Source of the DNA: B25-G16 sp964549945
Lineage (GTDB): Bacteria; Desulfobacterota; DSM-4660; Desulfatiglandales; B25-G16
Length of the DNA stretch: 41,174 nt
Assembly: GCA_964549945.1 (NCBI GenBank)
Contig: CAZJXD010000034.1
Location: 1-41,174 of the forward strand
Direction: 5' to 3'
The notes under the pieces are model-generated. The model ran no database searches and was not told the origin of the DNA. It saw only the letters and a list, made by a program, of their open reading frames with translations. A program made the translations under genes and the position numbers. This document shows positions 22,667-30,460 of this stretch, piece by piece (position 1 is the stretch's first letter; each line of letters begins with the position of its first letter).

Positions 22667-23275
22667 TCACTTCTCTTCCAATTCCTCTATCCGGGATAAG
22701 ATCGAGTTGAGCTGCTCCCTGAGGGCCTTTGCCTCCCGCTTGAGGGCGTCAAGGCCTTGACCGGAGGATGAAGCGGGCGGATTTTGGTTTGGGCCATAGC
22801 CTCCTCCCATGCCCATTCCCCGGCCCATGCCGCCGCCCATTCCCATGCCTCTGCCCATGCCGCCGCCCATTCCCATGCCTCTGCCCATGCCTCGTCCCAT
22901 TCCCATACCTCCGCCCATGCCGAAGTGATCCGGGACGTTCGCCTGAGTGGTGGAGGATAACTCGCCCTTCTTGTACCTCTCGATCGCCTCCCTGATAGTG
23001 CCGCTTACGCCGATAATGACCTCAAGGCCCGCTGCATTGAGCGTCCTGATCGCATTCGGCCCAACATTTCCGGTAATCACAAGGCTAGCCCCCTTGGAGG
23101 CAACAAATTGGGACGACTGGATACCCGCGCCCCCGCCCAGAGTCACGCTCTCATTCTCGTAGGCCTCGAAGCTCATATCATCCGGGTTTACAATGATAAA
23201 ATACGCACATCGACCAAATCTCGGATCTATCTCGGAGTCTAAATCCGTTCCCGTTGAAGAAAATGCTATTCTCAT
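22667..23275 (-). CDS. NifX-like protein with Met/Gly/Arg repeat and coiled-coil tail, cluster head
   Basis: The 202-residue protein has an N-terminal NifX-type domain (1-110) starting MRIAFSSTGTDLDSEIDPRF, with VGPNAIRTLNAAGLEVI. It continues with a repeated GMGMGRGMGRGMGMGGG block (about 118-160), encoded by four 30-bp tandem units, and ends in a coiled coil (about 170-202, LKREAKALREQLNSILSRIE). The Met-rich block could bind copper(I) through thioethers, which would fit the Cu-containing cluster known for orange protein; that is inference. It is the first gene of the cluster, about 35 nt after a sigma-54-like promoter start. Confidence 0.82.
   Translation of the reverse strand: MRIAFSSTGTDLDSEIDPRFGRCAYFIIVNPDDMSFEAYENESVTLGGGAGIQSSQFVASKGASLVITGNVGPNAIRTLNAAGLEVIIGVSGTIREAIERYKKGELSSTTQANVPDHFGMGGGMGMGRGMGRGMGMGGGMGRGMGMGGGMGRGMGMGGGYGPNQNPPASSSGQGLDALKREAKALREQLNSILSRIEELEEK
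22801..22920 (-). repeat. Four 30-bp tandem repeats inside the NifX-like gene
   Basis: Units at 22831-22860 and 22861-22890 are identical; 22801-22830 and 22891-22920 are diverged copies. Each 30-bp unit encodes ten residues of the Met/Gly/Arg block in frame, so copy-number change would alter only the length of the tail. Confidence 0.9.
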
Positions 23276-23320
23276 AACCTCTACTCCCTTTCTGCTTTTA
23301 AGCTGTGATACCCTTTATCA

Positions 23321-23336
23321 TGCATGCACCATGCCA
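23321..23336 (-). promoter_or_regulatory. Putative sigma-54 (-24/-12) promoter of the ORP-like cluster
   Basis: On the minus strand the site reads TGGCATGGTGCATGCA. GG and GC are exactly 12 bases apart, and 10 of 11 conserved-type positions of TGGCACGN4TTGCA match, with T for C at the end of the first box and A for T before TGC. The start would be about 35 nt upstream of the NifX-like ATG at 23275. ORP operons in Desulfovibrio are reported to be sigma-54 dependent. The AT-rich stretch at 23340-23500 could hold activator sites. The local GCATG repetition means chance cannot be excluded. Confidence 0.5.
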
Positions 23337-23576
23337 TGCTTTTATTAACCTTACATCTTCAATAACCTATTGATATATCGTTAAATTTATGAATTACAGG
23401 TAGTTTCTACCCTGCTCATTATATGAATAATGTATCGAAATTGTAACTATATATTTCAATTTAGTTAAAAATATGGAACAAATTGGCTCTTTATGTTGCC
23501 ATATCTTTTACATGGAATTCCGCCTCTGATACAGCCGCTGGTGGATGTGTGGAAGGAATGATACCGAAAAGATATA

Positions 23577-23894
23577 TCCGATTATTGCTTTAACTCCGCA
23601 TAATAATGACGGCCACTTGTTCTGATTGATGTGTCACTGATGAGGGATATGGATGTCTTTTTTTGACGCCGAAGAGTTCCATGCTGTTGTGCCCGCAAAA
23701 GGTGCAGATGGAGGCGGGCGATCTACCCCTCAGGTACTTCCCAGTCCTCCGTATAGGGATGTCTCCATAGGGGACCGGCGCCCGCCTGGATCATCGGTAA
23801 AGAGCAGGCTCAGTGCATTTGCCTAGTTCGGTCGCAAAAAAAGACATCCATATCCCTCATAATGCAATAGTTACGGAGTCAAAGCAATCATCAT
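23577..23894. mobile_element. MITE-like nested inverted-repeat element, copy 2
   Basis: About 318 bp, bounded by an exact 8-bp direct repeat AAGATATA (23569-23576 and 23895-23902), which looks like a target duplication. Outer inverted repeats share ATTGCTTTRACTCCG; a perfect 26-bp inner inverted repeat lies at 23640-23665 and 23835-23860. The 169-bp core is ~87% identical to the reverse complement of the core of copy 1, but the arms outside the inner repeats match copy 1 in the same orientation. It sits against the stop codon of uvrC and upstream of the sigma-54-like promoter of the ATPase/NifX cluster. Confidence 0.82.
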
Positions 23895-23902
23895 AAGATA
23901 TA

Positions 23903-25705
23903 CTATGAGGGTTTTCTGGTAAAATAATCGATTATATTTATGGCGATCCTTTTATTGATGCCCGGCACCCTCAGCAGTGCCTCGATTTCCGCACTCGCGA
24001 TTGTTCGCATATCCCCCAGGTATTTTAGCAGCGCCCTCTTTCTCTTTGGCCCCACACCCGGAATCCCATCGAGCTCGGATACCGTTAAGCGCCTCCTTCT
24101 CCTGGTCCGGTGATAACCGACGGCCCTCCGGTGGGTCTCATCCCTGACCCTCATAAGAAGAGACAGTACTGGGTGATTTCGCGCGAGCAGAAGGGGATTT
24201 TTTCTGTTTGGAAGATATATCCTGTCCACTGCGGCCGCTTCAGACCTATCTGCCTTTGCGATCGAAACGACATCGGGCGGGCTCTCGAGGCCAAGGGTTT
24301 CTATTGCCCTTTGGGCTGCTGAGAGGTGACCCTTTCCCCCATCGATCACCAAGAGATCCGGTGGGTCGCCCTTCTTTAACCTCCGCTTCACCGCCTCTGC
24401 AATCATGGCATAATCATCTATCCCCTGTACTTCCTTTATCCTGTAATTTCTATACCCGGCCCTCTGAGGAACTCCCTTACGAAACGAAACCAAGGAGGCC
24501 ACTGGATGCTCGCCACGCAGATTGGATACATCTACTCCCTCTATGTGATAAGGGATCCTCCGTAATTTGAGCACTGACTTTGCATTCTCAAGCACCGTGT
24601 GCTTCTCGGCCTGCTGCCGCTCTCGCATGATATCTTCAGCATTTACCACGGCCATATCCACGAGTTTCTTCTTGTCTCCCCTGGTGGGCACATAGAGAGA
24701 CACCTTCTTGCCGGCTAACCCCGTGATCCACTCGGCAATCAGCGCAGAGTCGCCAATGGCATTTGAAAGGATTATCTCCGAAGGCACATATGTTCGATCC
24801 CTATAGTATTGCTTCAGGAAGGACTCCAGTACCTCACCTGAATCCTCCCACTCACAATGGATCGTGAAATGCTTCGTTCCAACCAAATAACCGCCCCGCA
24901 CCAACAGGATCACAATCCCGGCTTCCTTGCCATATCGAGAGAGGCCGATCACGTCTTGATCCTTCATGCCGGACGACACAACCGTCTGCCGCTCTACCGT
25001 CTTCTCAACCGCCTTGATCTGATCCCTCAGCCTGGCGGCCTTTTCGAAATCAAGCTCGCTCGAGGCCCCCTGCATTATTCCCCTCAACCGGGAAATCAAT
25101 TCCCTGTTCCGCCCCTCAAGGAATAATTTGACCTGATCCACAATCTCCTGATACTCCTCGGGGCTCACATCCTCACAGCATGGAGCAAGGCATCTGCCTA
25201 ACTGAAAATTGAGACAGGGCCTGGATCTCTTGGGGATTTCATTCGTCTTGCACTTCCTCAAGGGGAAGATGGGACCCATCAGCCGAAGGGTGGATCGCAC
25301 CGCGGAGGAGGATGTGAAAGGACCATAGTAGAGGGCACCATCGCCTTTCATCCTTCTCACTATGCTGAGACGGGGATATTTGTTGGTGACGTCCAGCTTA
25401 AGGAGGGGATAGTTGGAATCGTCCTTTATCTTTACATTATACCTCGGACGATGCCTCTTTATGAGATTGCCCTCGAGTATCAATGCCTCTTTTTCCGTAG
25501 CGGTGATGACATGATCGAGTGAGTGCGCATTCTTCAGGATGAGCCATAACTTATAGGTCTGATCCCTGCCCGTACCGAGATAAGAGGAGAGGCGTTTGCG
25601 CAAGTCCTTTGCCTTTCCGATATACAGGACCTTTCCGGATCTGTCCTTAAACAGATACACTCCTGGTTTCTGAGGTATGGTATCAATGATGTCGACTCTC
25701 AGCAT
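23903..25705 (-). CDS. uvrC: UvrABC system protein C
   Basis: The excinuclease subunit that cuts damaged DNA on both sides of a lesion. The N-terminal GIY-YIG nuclease has GVYLFKDRSGKVLYIGKAKD (residues 14-33), a Cys-containing region CLNFQLGRCLAPC follows, the UVR motif is near DFEKAARLRDQIKAVE, the RNase H-like nuclease has GVDVSNLRGE and LVIDGGKGH, and two helix-hairpin-helix motifs close the protein (GIPGVGPKRKRALL, VPGINKRIA). The longest frame adds 26 residues, but the Met at 25705 (MLRVDIIDTIPQKPG) matches the usual family start. Length from there is 600 residues. The stop is only eight bases from the mobile element. Confidence 0.93.
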   Translation of the reverse strand: MLRVDIIDTIPQKPGVYLFKDRSGKVLYIGKAKDLRKRLSSYLGTGRDQTYKLWLILKNAHSLDHVITATEKEALILEGNLIKRHRPRYNVKIKDDSNYPLLKLDVTNKYPRLSIVRRMKGDGALYYGPFTSSSAVRSTLRLMGPIFPLRKCKTNEIPKRSRPCLNFQLGRCLAPCCEDVSPEEYQEIVDQVKLFLEGRNRELISRLRGIMQGASSELDFEKAARLRDQIKAVEKTVERQTVVSSGMKDQDVIGLSRYGKEAGIVILLVRGGYLVGTKHFTIHCEWEDSGEVLESFLKQYYRDRTYVPSEIILSNAIGDSALIAEWITGLAGKKVSLYVPTRGDKKKLVDMAVVNAEDIMRERQQAEKHTVLENAKSVLKLRRIPYHIEGVDVSNLRGEHPVASLVSFRKGVPQRAGYRNYRIKEVQGIDDYAMIAEAVKRRLKKGDPPDLLVIDGGKGHLSAAQRAIETLGLESPPDVVSIAKADRSEAAAVDRIYLPNRKNPLLLARNHPVLSLLMRVRDETHRRAVGYHRTRRRRRLTVSELDGIPGVGPKRKRALLKYLGDMRTIASAEIEALLRVPGINKRIAINIIDYFTRKPS

Positions 25706-26051
25706 CGTTCGTTCCCGGCGGTGACGTGGCTCACTCATTGGATAAGTAAGTACTCGTGGATCGGTGAAGCCTCTAGTACTCAATCCCGCAAATCTTTAAA
25801 AAAGGCCTTTGTCTTATCCATCAAGCGAGAATAAACCTTCACGCAGATCCCTATAGTATAGCCCCTTGGTAGGTGTGTGCAAAAGGAAATCTACTCAGAT
25901 GCGTCAAGGAAAAATCGATTGAATTAAGGGGCAGGATATGTGATATGAGATTGAAACCACATGTTACCTTTAGAGAGTCCCTTGGATGGAATTCCTCGTA
26001 GGGATAAATAGAGGCGGATAAAAAAATAATCAACAATCAGGAAGGGTAACC
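25706..26051. other. Divergent intergenic region between uvrC and hisD
   Basis: It contains an N-terminal extension of the uvrC frame (to 25783) with no good ribosome-binding site, then AT-rich sequence. No convincing promoter, RNA gene or riboswitch was recognised. The hisD ribosome-binding site AGGAAGGG lies at 26039-26046. Confidence 0.4.
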
Positions 26052-27347
26052 ATGACACCGAAACCAGTAAGAATCGACGAGCTGGGGCCCGAGCAATATG
26101 CTGTGCTCATGGAAAGATCCCAGGTGGATATATCCTCGGTCTACGAACGGGTGAGGGATATTATCCTCGATGTGAGGGACAACGGCGAACGAGTGTTCCT
26201 CGATTACTACAGGGAGCACCATAAACCGGATCTTAGCCCCCAAGACCTGGAGGTCGGAAAGGGTGAGGTAGAGGAGGCATATAAGAGCGTTGACCCAAAG
26301 GTAATCGACGCCCTCCGGCTTGCCGCACAACATATCACGGCGTTTCATCAAGCCCAGATGGAAAGAGAGATGTGGGTAACGGAGGTTGCCGATGGGATTC
26401 TGGCTGGACGGCTGACCGCACCTCTTCACCGCGTTGGTGCCTATATACCCGGCGGGAGGGCCCCCTATCCGAGCTCCGTGCTCATGACGCTCCTGCCCGC
26501 AAAGGTGGCGGGCGTAAAGGAGGTTATTATCTGCACTCCTCCCGACGAGTTCATGGCCGTTAATCCCGCCATTCTGGTGGCCGCGGACATCGCAGGACCG
26601 GCGAGGATATTTAAGGTGGGCGGGCCGTGGGCCATCGCCTCCATGGCCTATGGCACCCAGACCATTCCCAAGGTCGATAAAATAGTAGGACCTGGAAATA
26701 AGTACGTTACCGCCGCGAAACTAATGGTCTTCGGGGAGGTTGACATCGACTCCCCGGCCGGGCCAAGTGAGGGAATGGTCCTCGCCGATCAAACGGGAAA
26801 CGCTGATTTCATTTCGATCGATCTCCTATCGCAGGCGGAGCACGATCCTGACTCGGCGACTGTGCTGGTGACCACCTCAGAGGACCTCGCACGCGAGGTC
26901 TCGGCTATCATCCACGAGGCGCTCCCCCAGGTCCCCCGCAAGGATATCGTGAGCTCATCGGTGAGAAGATATTCCCATATCCTGATTGCAGGTGATATGG
27001 ATCAGGCCATTGACTTCGTCAACGAGTACGCACCGGAACACCTTGAGATAATGACCGAGGACCCCTTTGCGGTGCTCAAGAAGATCAGAAACGCGGGCTC
27101 AATCTTCATGGGGCCTTTCTCACCCATATCCGCAGGGGATTACGCATCAGGGACGAACCATGTCCTGCCAACAGGTCAGAAGGCACGGATGTTCTCCGGG
27201 CTATCCGTGGATGAGTTCCAGAAAAAACCAACCTTCCAGTATGTGAGCAGGGAGGGGCTTTCACTCCTTAAAGAGGCAGTGGTGACCCTGGCGCACGCAG
27301 AAGGCCTACCCCTTCATGCACAAGCGGTCCTGGAGAGATTTAAGTAA
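26052..27347 (+). CDS. hisD: Histidinol dehydrogenase
   Basis: It catalyses the last two steps of histidine synthesis, oxidising histidinol to histidine with NAD and a zinc ion. Visible hallmarks are YIPGGRAPYPSSVLM (residues 134-148), VDKIVGPGNKYVTAAK, DSPAGPSEG, LLSQAEHDPDS (zinc-binding Gln and His), and EYAPEHLE with the catalytic Glu-His. At 431 residues it is full length. It stands apart from other his genes, and the gcvH-lplA unit lies 175 bases downstream. AGGAAGGG supports the start. Confidence 0.96.
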   Translation: MTPKPVRIDELGPEQYAVLMERSQVDISSVYERVRDIILDVRDNGERVFLDYYREHHKPDLSPQDLEVGKGEVEEAYKSVDPKVIDALRLAAQHITAFHQAQMEREMWVTEVADGILAGRLTAPLHRVGAYIPGGRAPYPSSVLMTLLPAKVAGVKEVIICTPPDEFMAVNPAILVAADIAGPARIFKVGGPWAIASMAYGTQTIPKVDKIVGPGNKYVTAAKLMVFGEVDIDSPAGPSEGMVLADQTGNADFISIDLLSQAEHDPDSATVLVTTSEDLAREVSAIIHEALPQVPRKDIVSSSVRRYSHILIAGDMDQAIDFVNEYAPEHLEIMTEDPFAVLKKIRNAGSIFMGPFSPISAGDYASGTNHVLPTGQKARMFSGLSVDEFQKKPTFQYVSREGLSLLKEAVVTLAHAEGLPLHAQAVLERFK

Positions 27348-27522
27348 GCGAGCGCACCACGTATCGGTTATGGTAACACGCTGCTCACTGGTTTTATCGA
27401 CTCCCTCTTGGATTAATCGAAGGACACGATTGTGGATTACATTTTTATTGAATTATGGGAATCGATGTAATAATGAGTGATTCATCTTCATGCAACGAGA
27501 GATACTCGAAAGGAGGTAGGAT

Positions 27523-27963
27523 ATGGCGAATATAAAAGGTTATGACATGCCCGATGAACTTTACTATCACGAAGAGCACAGCTGGGCGAGGGTTGAGGAG
27601 AACAGGGTCGTGGTGGGAATGGATGATATGTTCCAAAAAGAGGCCGGCGATATCGTGTTCGTGGACCTGCCCGATGAAGGAGACGATGTGGAGCAGGGAG
27701 AGGTCTGCGGCAAGATCCAGTCAAGGAAGTGGATCGGCAAGCTCTGTGCGCCCGTATCCGGTGAGATTATCGAGATCAATGAAGAACTGGAGGACGATAC
27801 CGGCCTCATCAATCAGGACCCTTACGGAAAGGGGTGGATCTTGGTCATTGAGCCGAGCGATCTTGAAGAAGAGCTCGGCAACCTCATGCACGGACAAGGT
27901 GCGCTCACCCCTTTTATTGAACAAGAGGTGAAAAAGACCGAGGAGGAGAAGGCAAAGGCGTAA
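27523..27963 (+). CDS. gcvH: Glycine cleavage H-like lipoyl carrier protein
   Basis: A 146-residue lipoyl-domain protein with YYHEEHSWARVEENRVVVGM and the acceptor region IQSRKWIGKLCAPVSGEI, where Lys69 aligns with the lipoylated Lys of GcvH. A charged tail, KKTEEEKAKA, ends it. Clean GcvH proteins read ESVKAASDIYSPVSG here, so the surroundings of the Lys (RKWIGKLC) are unusual and recall the GcvH-like/LbpA proteins of anaerobes that are not part of a glycine cleavage system. No gcvT or gcvP is nearby. A strong AAAGGAGG precedes the ATG; lplA starts one base after the stop. Confidence 0.85.
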   Translation: MANIKGYDMPDELYYHEEHSWARVEENRVVVGMDDMFQKEAGDIVFVDLPDEGDDVEQGEVCGKIQSRKWIGKLCAPVSGEIIEINEELEDDTGLINQDPYGKGWILVIEPSDLEEELGNLMHGQGALTPFIEQEVKKTEEEKAKA

Positions 27964-27964
27964 T

Positions 27965-29035
27965 ATGGGGGCGTGGAGGCTTTTTAAGAACACGGAAGAT
28001 AACGTTTCGACGGCGTTGGGCCTCTCCATTGATGACGCGTTGCCAATGTCTTTGTCCGCACATGGCTCTCCCCCGATCCTTCACCTCTACACCTTCAGGC
28101 CCTCTGCAATCGTGGGGAAGTACCAGGATATAGAAGCCTCTCTGAGGCTCGACAGATGCCGCGATAGGGGAATTGAGTTCAACCGAAGGAGTACCGGCGG
28201 TGGCACGGTGATAATGGGTCCGGAGGTGGTTGCCCTTGGGCTCGGCATCGATATCGACCAACCCGGCCTGAGGAAAGGAATTGGAGGAATATTTGAAACG
28301 CTGAGCACCGTCTTGATACGGGCACTGGAGGGGCTTGGAATCGAGGCGGGATTTATGCCCAAGAATGACCTTGAGGTGGGCGGGAAGAAGATCGCAGGGC
28401 TGTCCGCCGCACTGGAAACGGACAAGGCGATCCTCTTCCATGCAAGTCTGCTGGTGGACTTCGACATACCCCTTATGCTGGATATCATGAACCAGCCCCC
28501 CTTAAAGATGTCCGACAAGGGCTATAACTGCTTCAGCCAGAGAATGACTACGATCAAGGAGCAACTGGGTCATGATATCGAGATGGAGACCGTGTTTGGG
28601 GCCATTGAGTCTTCCTTTCGCGACAAATTCGGCGTTGCCCTTGAAATCGACGAGCCCGATGCATGGGAGAATCGGCAAATAGGAGAATTCGTCCAAAAGA
28701 GGTATACAAACCCGGAGTGGATCTTCTCCCGCAAACATCCCAGATCACACATGGGCATGGGCGAGCTGAAGACGCCCGGTGGATTGCTCGAGATATACCT
28801 GTCGCTTGCGGGCAGCACTATAGAGCACATCATCATCACCGGCGATTTCTTCTCCACCACCAGGGATATCAACCTGCTGGAGTCTACCCTCAAGTGGACC
28901 TCATCAAAAAGGCAGAAGATCGAGGAGCGCCTCTCTGAGGTCTGGAGGGATGATATGATCCATGGCCTTGATGTGGCCACATTGACGGAGGCAATCCTCA
29001 AGGCAAAGGAAAACGTGGTCAATCTCGCCCTATAA
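27965..29035 (+). CDS. lplA: Lipoate-protein ligase A family protein
   Basis: It activates lipoate (or octanoate) with ATP and attaches it to the carrier Lys. Seen are RRSTGGGTVIMGPEV (about 74-88), the catalytic Lys region LEVGGKKIAGLSA and a C-terminal accessory domain (about 255-350), giving 356 residues as in bidomain LplA. The start ATG lies one base after the gcvH stop with AAAGG just upstream, so translation is coupled and the H-like protein is the likely substrate. The catalytic segment has Ala-Gly-Leu where many LplA have Ser-Gly, a small deviation. Confidence 0.88.
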   Translation: MGAWRLFKNTEDNVSTALGLSIDDALPMSLSAHGSPPILHLYTFRPSAIVGKYQDIEASLRLDRCRDRGIEFNRRSTGGGTVIMGPEVVALGLGIDIDQPGLRKGIGGIFETLSTVLIRALEGLGIEAGFMPKNDLEVGGKKIAGLSAALETDKAILFHASLLVDFDIPLMLDIMNQPPLKMSDKGYNCFSQRMTTIKEQLGHDIEMETVFGAIESSFRDKFGVALEIDEPDAWENRQIGEFVQKRYTNPEWIFSRKHPRSHMGMGELKTPGGLLEIYLSLAGSTIEHIIITGDFFSTTRDINLLESTLKWTSSKRQKIEERLSEVWRDDMIHGLDVATLTEAILKAKENVVNLAL

Positions 29036-29070
29036 GCCCTTTAGCGGCCTCAAGGAGACGGGAACCCAGG

Positions 29071-30123
29071 ATGGCGAGAGATAACGGAAAACAGAGCCCG
29101 GAATACGCGAGGATAAGCACTGCCACGGCGATCTCCCTCGGTCTCATGCCGGGCCGCTTTTACCGGGGGGCGAAAAACAGATGCGCCAACCTCCTCATCC
29201 ACCACAATGAAGGATGTGCGGCCAGCTGCGCATACTGCGGCCTGAACAGACGGAGATCGGGTGCCTACGATAAGAAATCCTTCATCATGGTTCAGTGGCC
29301 TCTCTTCAGCATGGATGTCCTTATTGAGGCCATCAATAACGGGCCCCCCTATGTGAAACGGGCCTGCATCTCCATGATCACCAATGGCAGATGTCCGAGG
29401 GACACCATCGCGATGACCAGACGGCTCAGGGAGGAGACCGCAATCCCCATATCCGTGCTCATCAGTCCCACGGTCCTGAAGCGTGATGATCTAAAGGCCA
29501 TGAGGGATGTGGGCGCGGATAAGATCGGTGTGGCTATTGACCTGGCTACCCCTGAGCTCTTTGACCTCTACCGGGGAAGGGGGGTATCAGGGCCTCACAG
29601 GTGGGAGGAGTACTGGCAAACGCTAAAAGATGGCATTGAGATATTCGGCGAGAGAAATGTGGGGATCCATCTCATGGTGGGGATGGGGGAGACGGAGGGG
29701 CAAATGGTCTCAACCATGGCAGAGGCATGGAACCTGGGGGCGGTGAACCACCTGTTTTCCTTCTATGCAGAGCCCGGATCCATATTGGAGAACAGACCGC
29801 AGTCGCCGTGGTCGGCCTACCTGAGAATACAGCTCGCTCGTTTCCTGTTGGAGGAAAGGGCCGTCCCGGCCTCCGCGATGTCCTTTGATAAAGAGGGCCA
29901 TATAATAGATTTCGGCCTCCCAGATGACGAGATTATGAAGGCAATCAACCTCGGCACAACCTTTACAACAGGGGGATGCCTGGACGAGGATGGAGAGGTG
30001 GCCTGTAACAGGCCCTTTGGCAACTGCCTTCCAGGCGAGAAACAGTGGAACTATCCCTACCCCCCCAACGAAGTGGAACTCGACCTCATCAAGCAACACA
30101 TCTTCGCCCTAAGCCCCGATTGA
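29071..30123 (+). CDS. Radical SAM protein, BioB/LipS-like, probable sulfur insertion enzyme
   Basis: A 350-residue radical SAM enzyme with CAASCAYC (Cys49, Cys53, Cys56) after NLLIHHNEG, and the SAM-binding ISMITNGRCPRDT region. Near the C terminus three Cys occur as CX8CX6C (Cys303, 312, 319), which could hold an auxiliary Fe-S cluster, as sulfur-inserting enzymes such as lipoyl synthase require. It follows lplA by 35 bases with AAGGAG upstream, so a lipoate-assembly function is plausible. It resembles the biotin synthase-like LipS proteins reported for archaea and sulfur bacteria. Those act as a LipS1/LipS2 pair, and only one gene is present here. Confidence 0.6.
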   Translation: MARDNGKQSPEYARISTATAISLGLMPGRFYRGAKNRCANLLIHHNEGCAASCAYCGLNRRRSGAYDKKSFIMVQWPLFSMDVLIEAINNGPPYVKRACISMITNGRCPRDTIAMTRRLREETAIPISVLISPTVLKRDDLKAMRDVGADKIGVAIDLATPELFDLYRGRGVSGPHRWEEYWQTLKDGIEIFGERNVGIHLMVGMGETEGQMVSTMAEAWNLGAVNHLFSFYAEPGSILENRPQSPWSAYLRIQLARFLLEERAVPASAMSFDKEGHIIDFGLPDDEIMKAINLGTTFTTGGCLDEDGEVACNRPFGNCLPGEKQWNYPYPPNEVELDLIKQHIFALSPD

Positions 30124-30149
30124 CCGGTTTCCAATCCCGTATTATTGTT

Positions 30150-30178
30150 TTGACACTCCATGGCATTAGTGTTACTAA
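30150..30178 (+). promoter_or_regulatory. Promoter of the tRNA-Lys/tRNA-Glu unit
   Basis: A perfect TTGACA at 30150-30155, 17-bp spacer, TACTAA at 30173-30178. The start is expected ~20 bases before tRNA-Lys. Confidence 0.6.
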
Positions 30179-30203
30179 AACGAAAAAGCAAGAGAGCCTA
30201 CTT

Positions 30204-30277
30204 GGGCCGTTAGCTCAGTCAGGTAGAGCAGCGGACTTTTAATCCGTTGGTCGCGCGTTCGATTCGCGCACGGCCCA
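30204..30277 (+). tRNA. tRNA-Lys (UUU)
   Basis: A full cloverleaf: acceptor GGGCCGT (30204-30210) pairs with ACGGCCC (30270-30276), anticodon loop CTTTTAA with anticodon TTT, and T-arm GCGCG TTCGATT CGCGC. Discriminator A at 30277. The 3' CCA is not encoded, unlike the other tRNAs here. Confidence 0.97.
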
Positions 30278-30333
30278 CTTTCCCTTGCCTTTTACCATGA
30301 GGTGATTATCTTTATTCCGCCAGGCTCATTCGT

Positions 30334-30411
30334 GTCCCCATCGTCTAGCCAGGTCCAGGACATCGGCCTTTCACGCCGACAACACCGGTTCAAATCCGGT
30401 TGGGGACGCCA
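30334..30411 (+). tRNA. tRNA-Glu (UUC)
   Basis: Acceptor GTCCCCA (30334-30340) pairs with TGGGGAC (30401-30407). The anticodon loop CTTTCAC has anticodon TTC. Discriminator G at 30408, and CCA is encoded at 30409-30411. A terminator follows at 30422-30453, which closes the two-tRNA transcript. Confidence 0.97.
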
Positions 30412-30421
30412 TTTTGTCTAT

Positions 30422-30453
30422 AAAAGGCTTGCTTTGACAGGCGCAAGCCTTTT
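30422..30453 (+). terminator. Terminator after tRNA-Glu
   Basis: An 11-bp perfect stem AAAAGGCTTGC (30422-30432) with GCAAGCCTTTT (30443-30453) around a 10-base loop, ending in a T-run. Confidence 0.8.
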
Positions 30454-30460
30454 CCCATTC

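Noticed and set aside
22801..22920. Tandem 30-bp repeats considered as a CRISPR array
   Set aside because: No spacers; the units are contiguous and encode an in-frame protein repeat.
26052..27347. Possible histidine operon around hisD
   Set aside because: No other his gene is adjacent; the next genes belong to lipoate metabolism and the upstream gene is uvrC.
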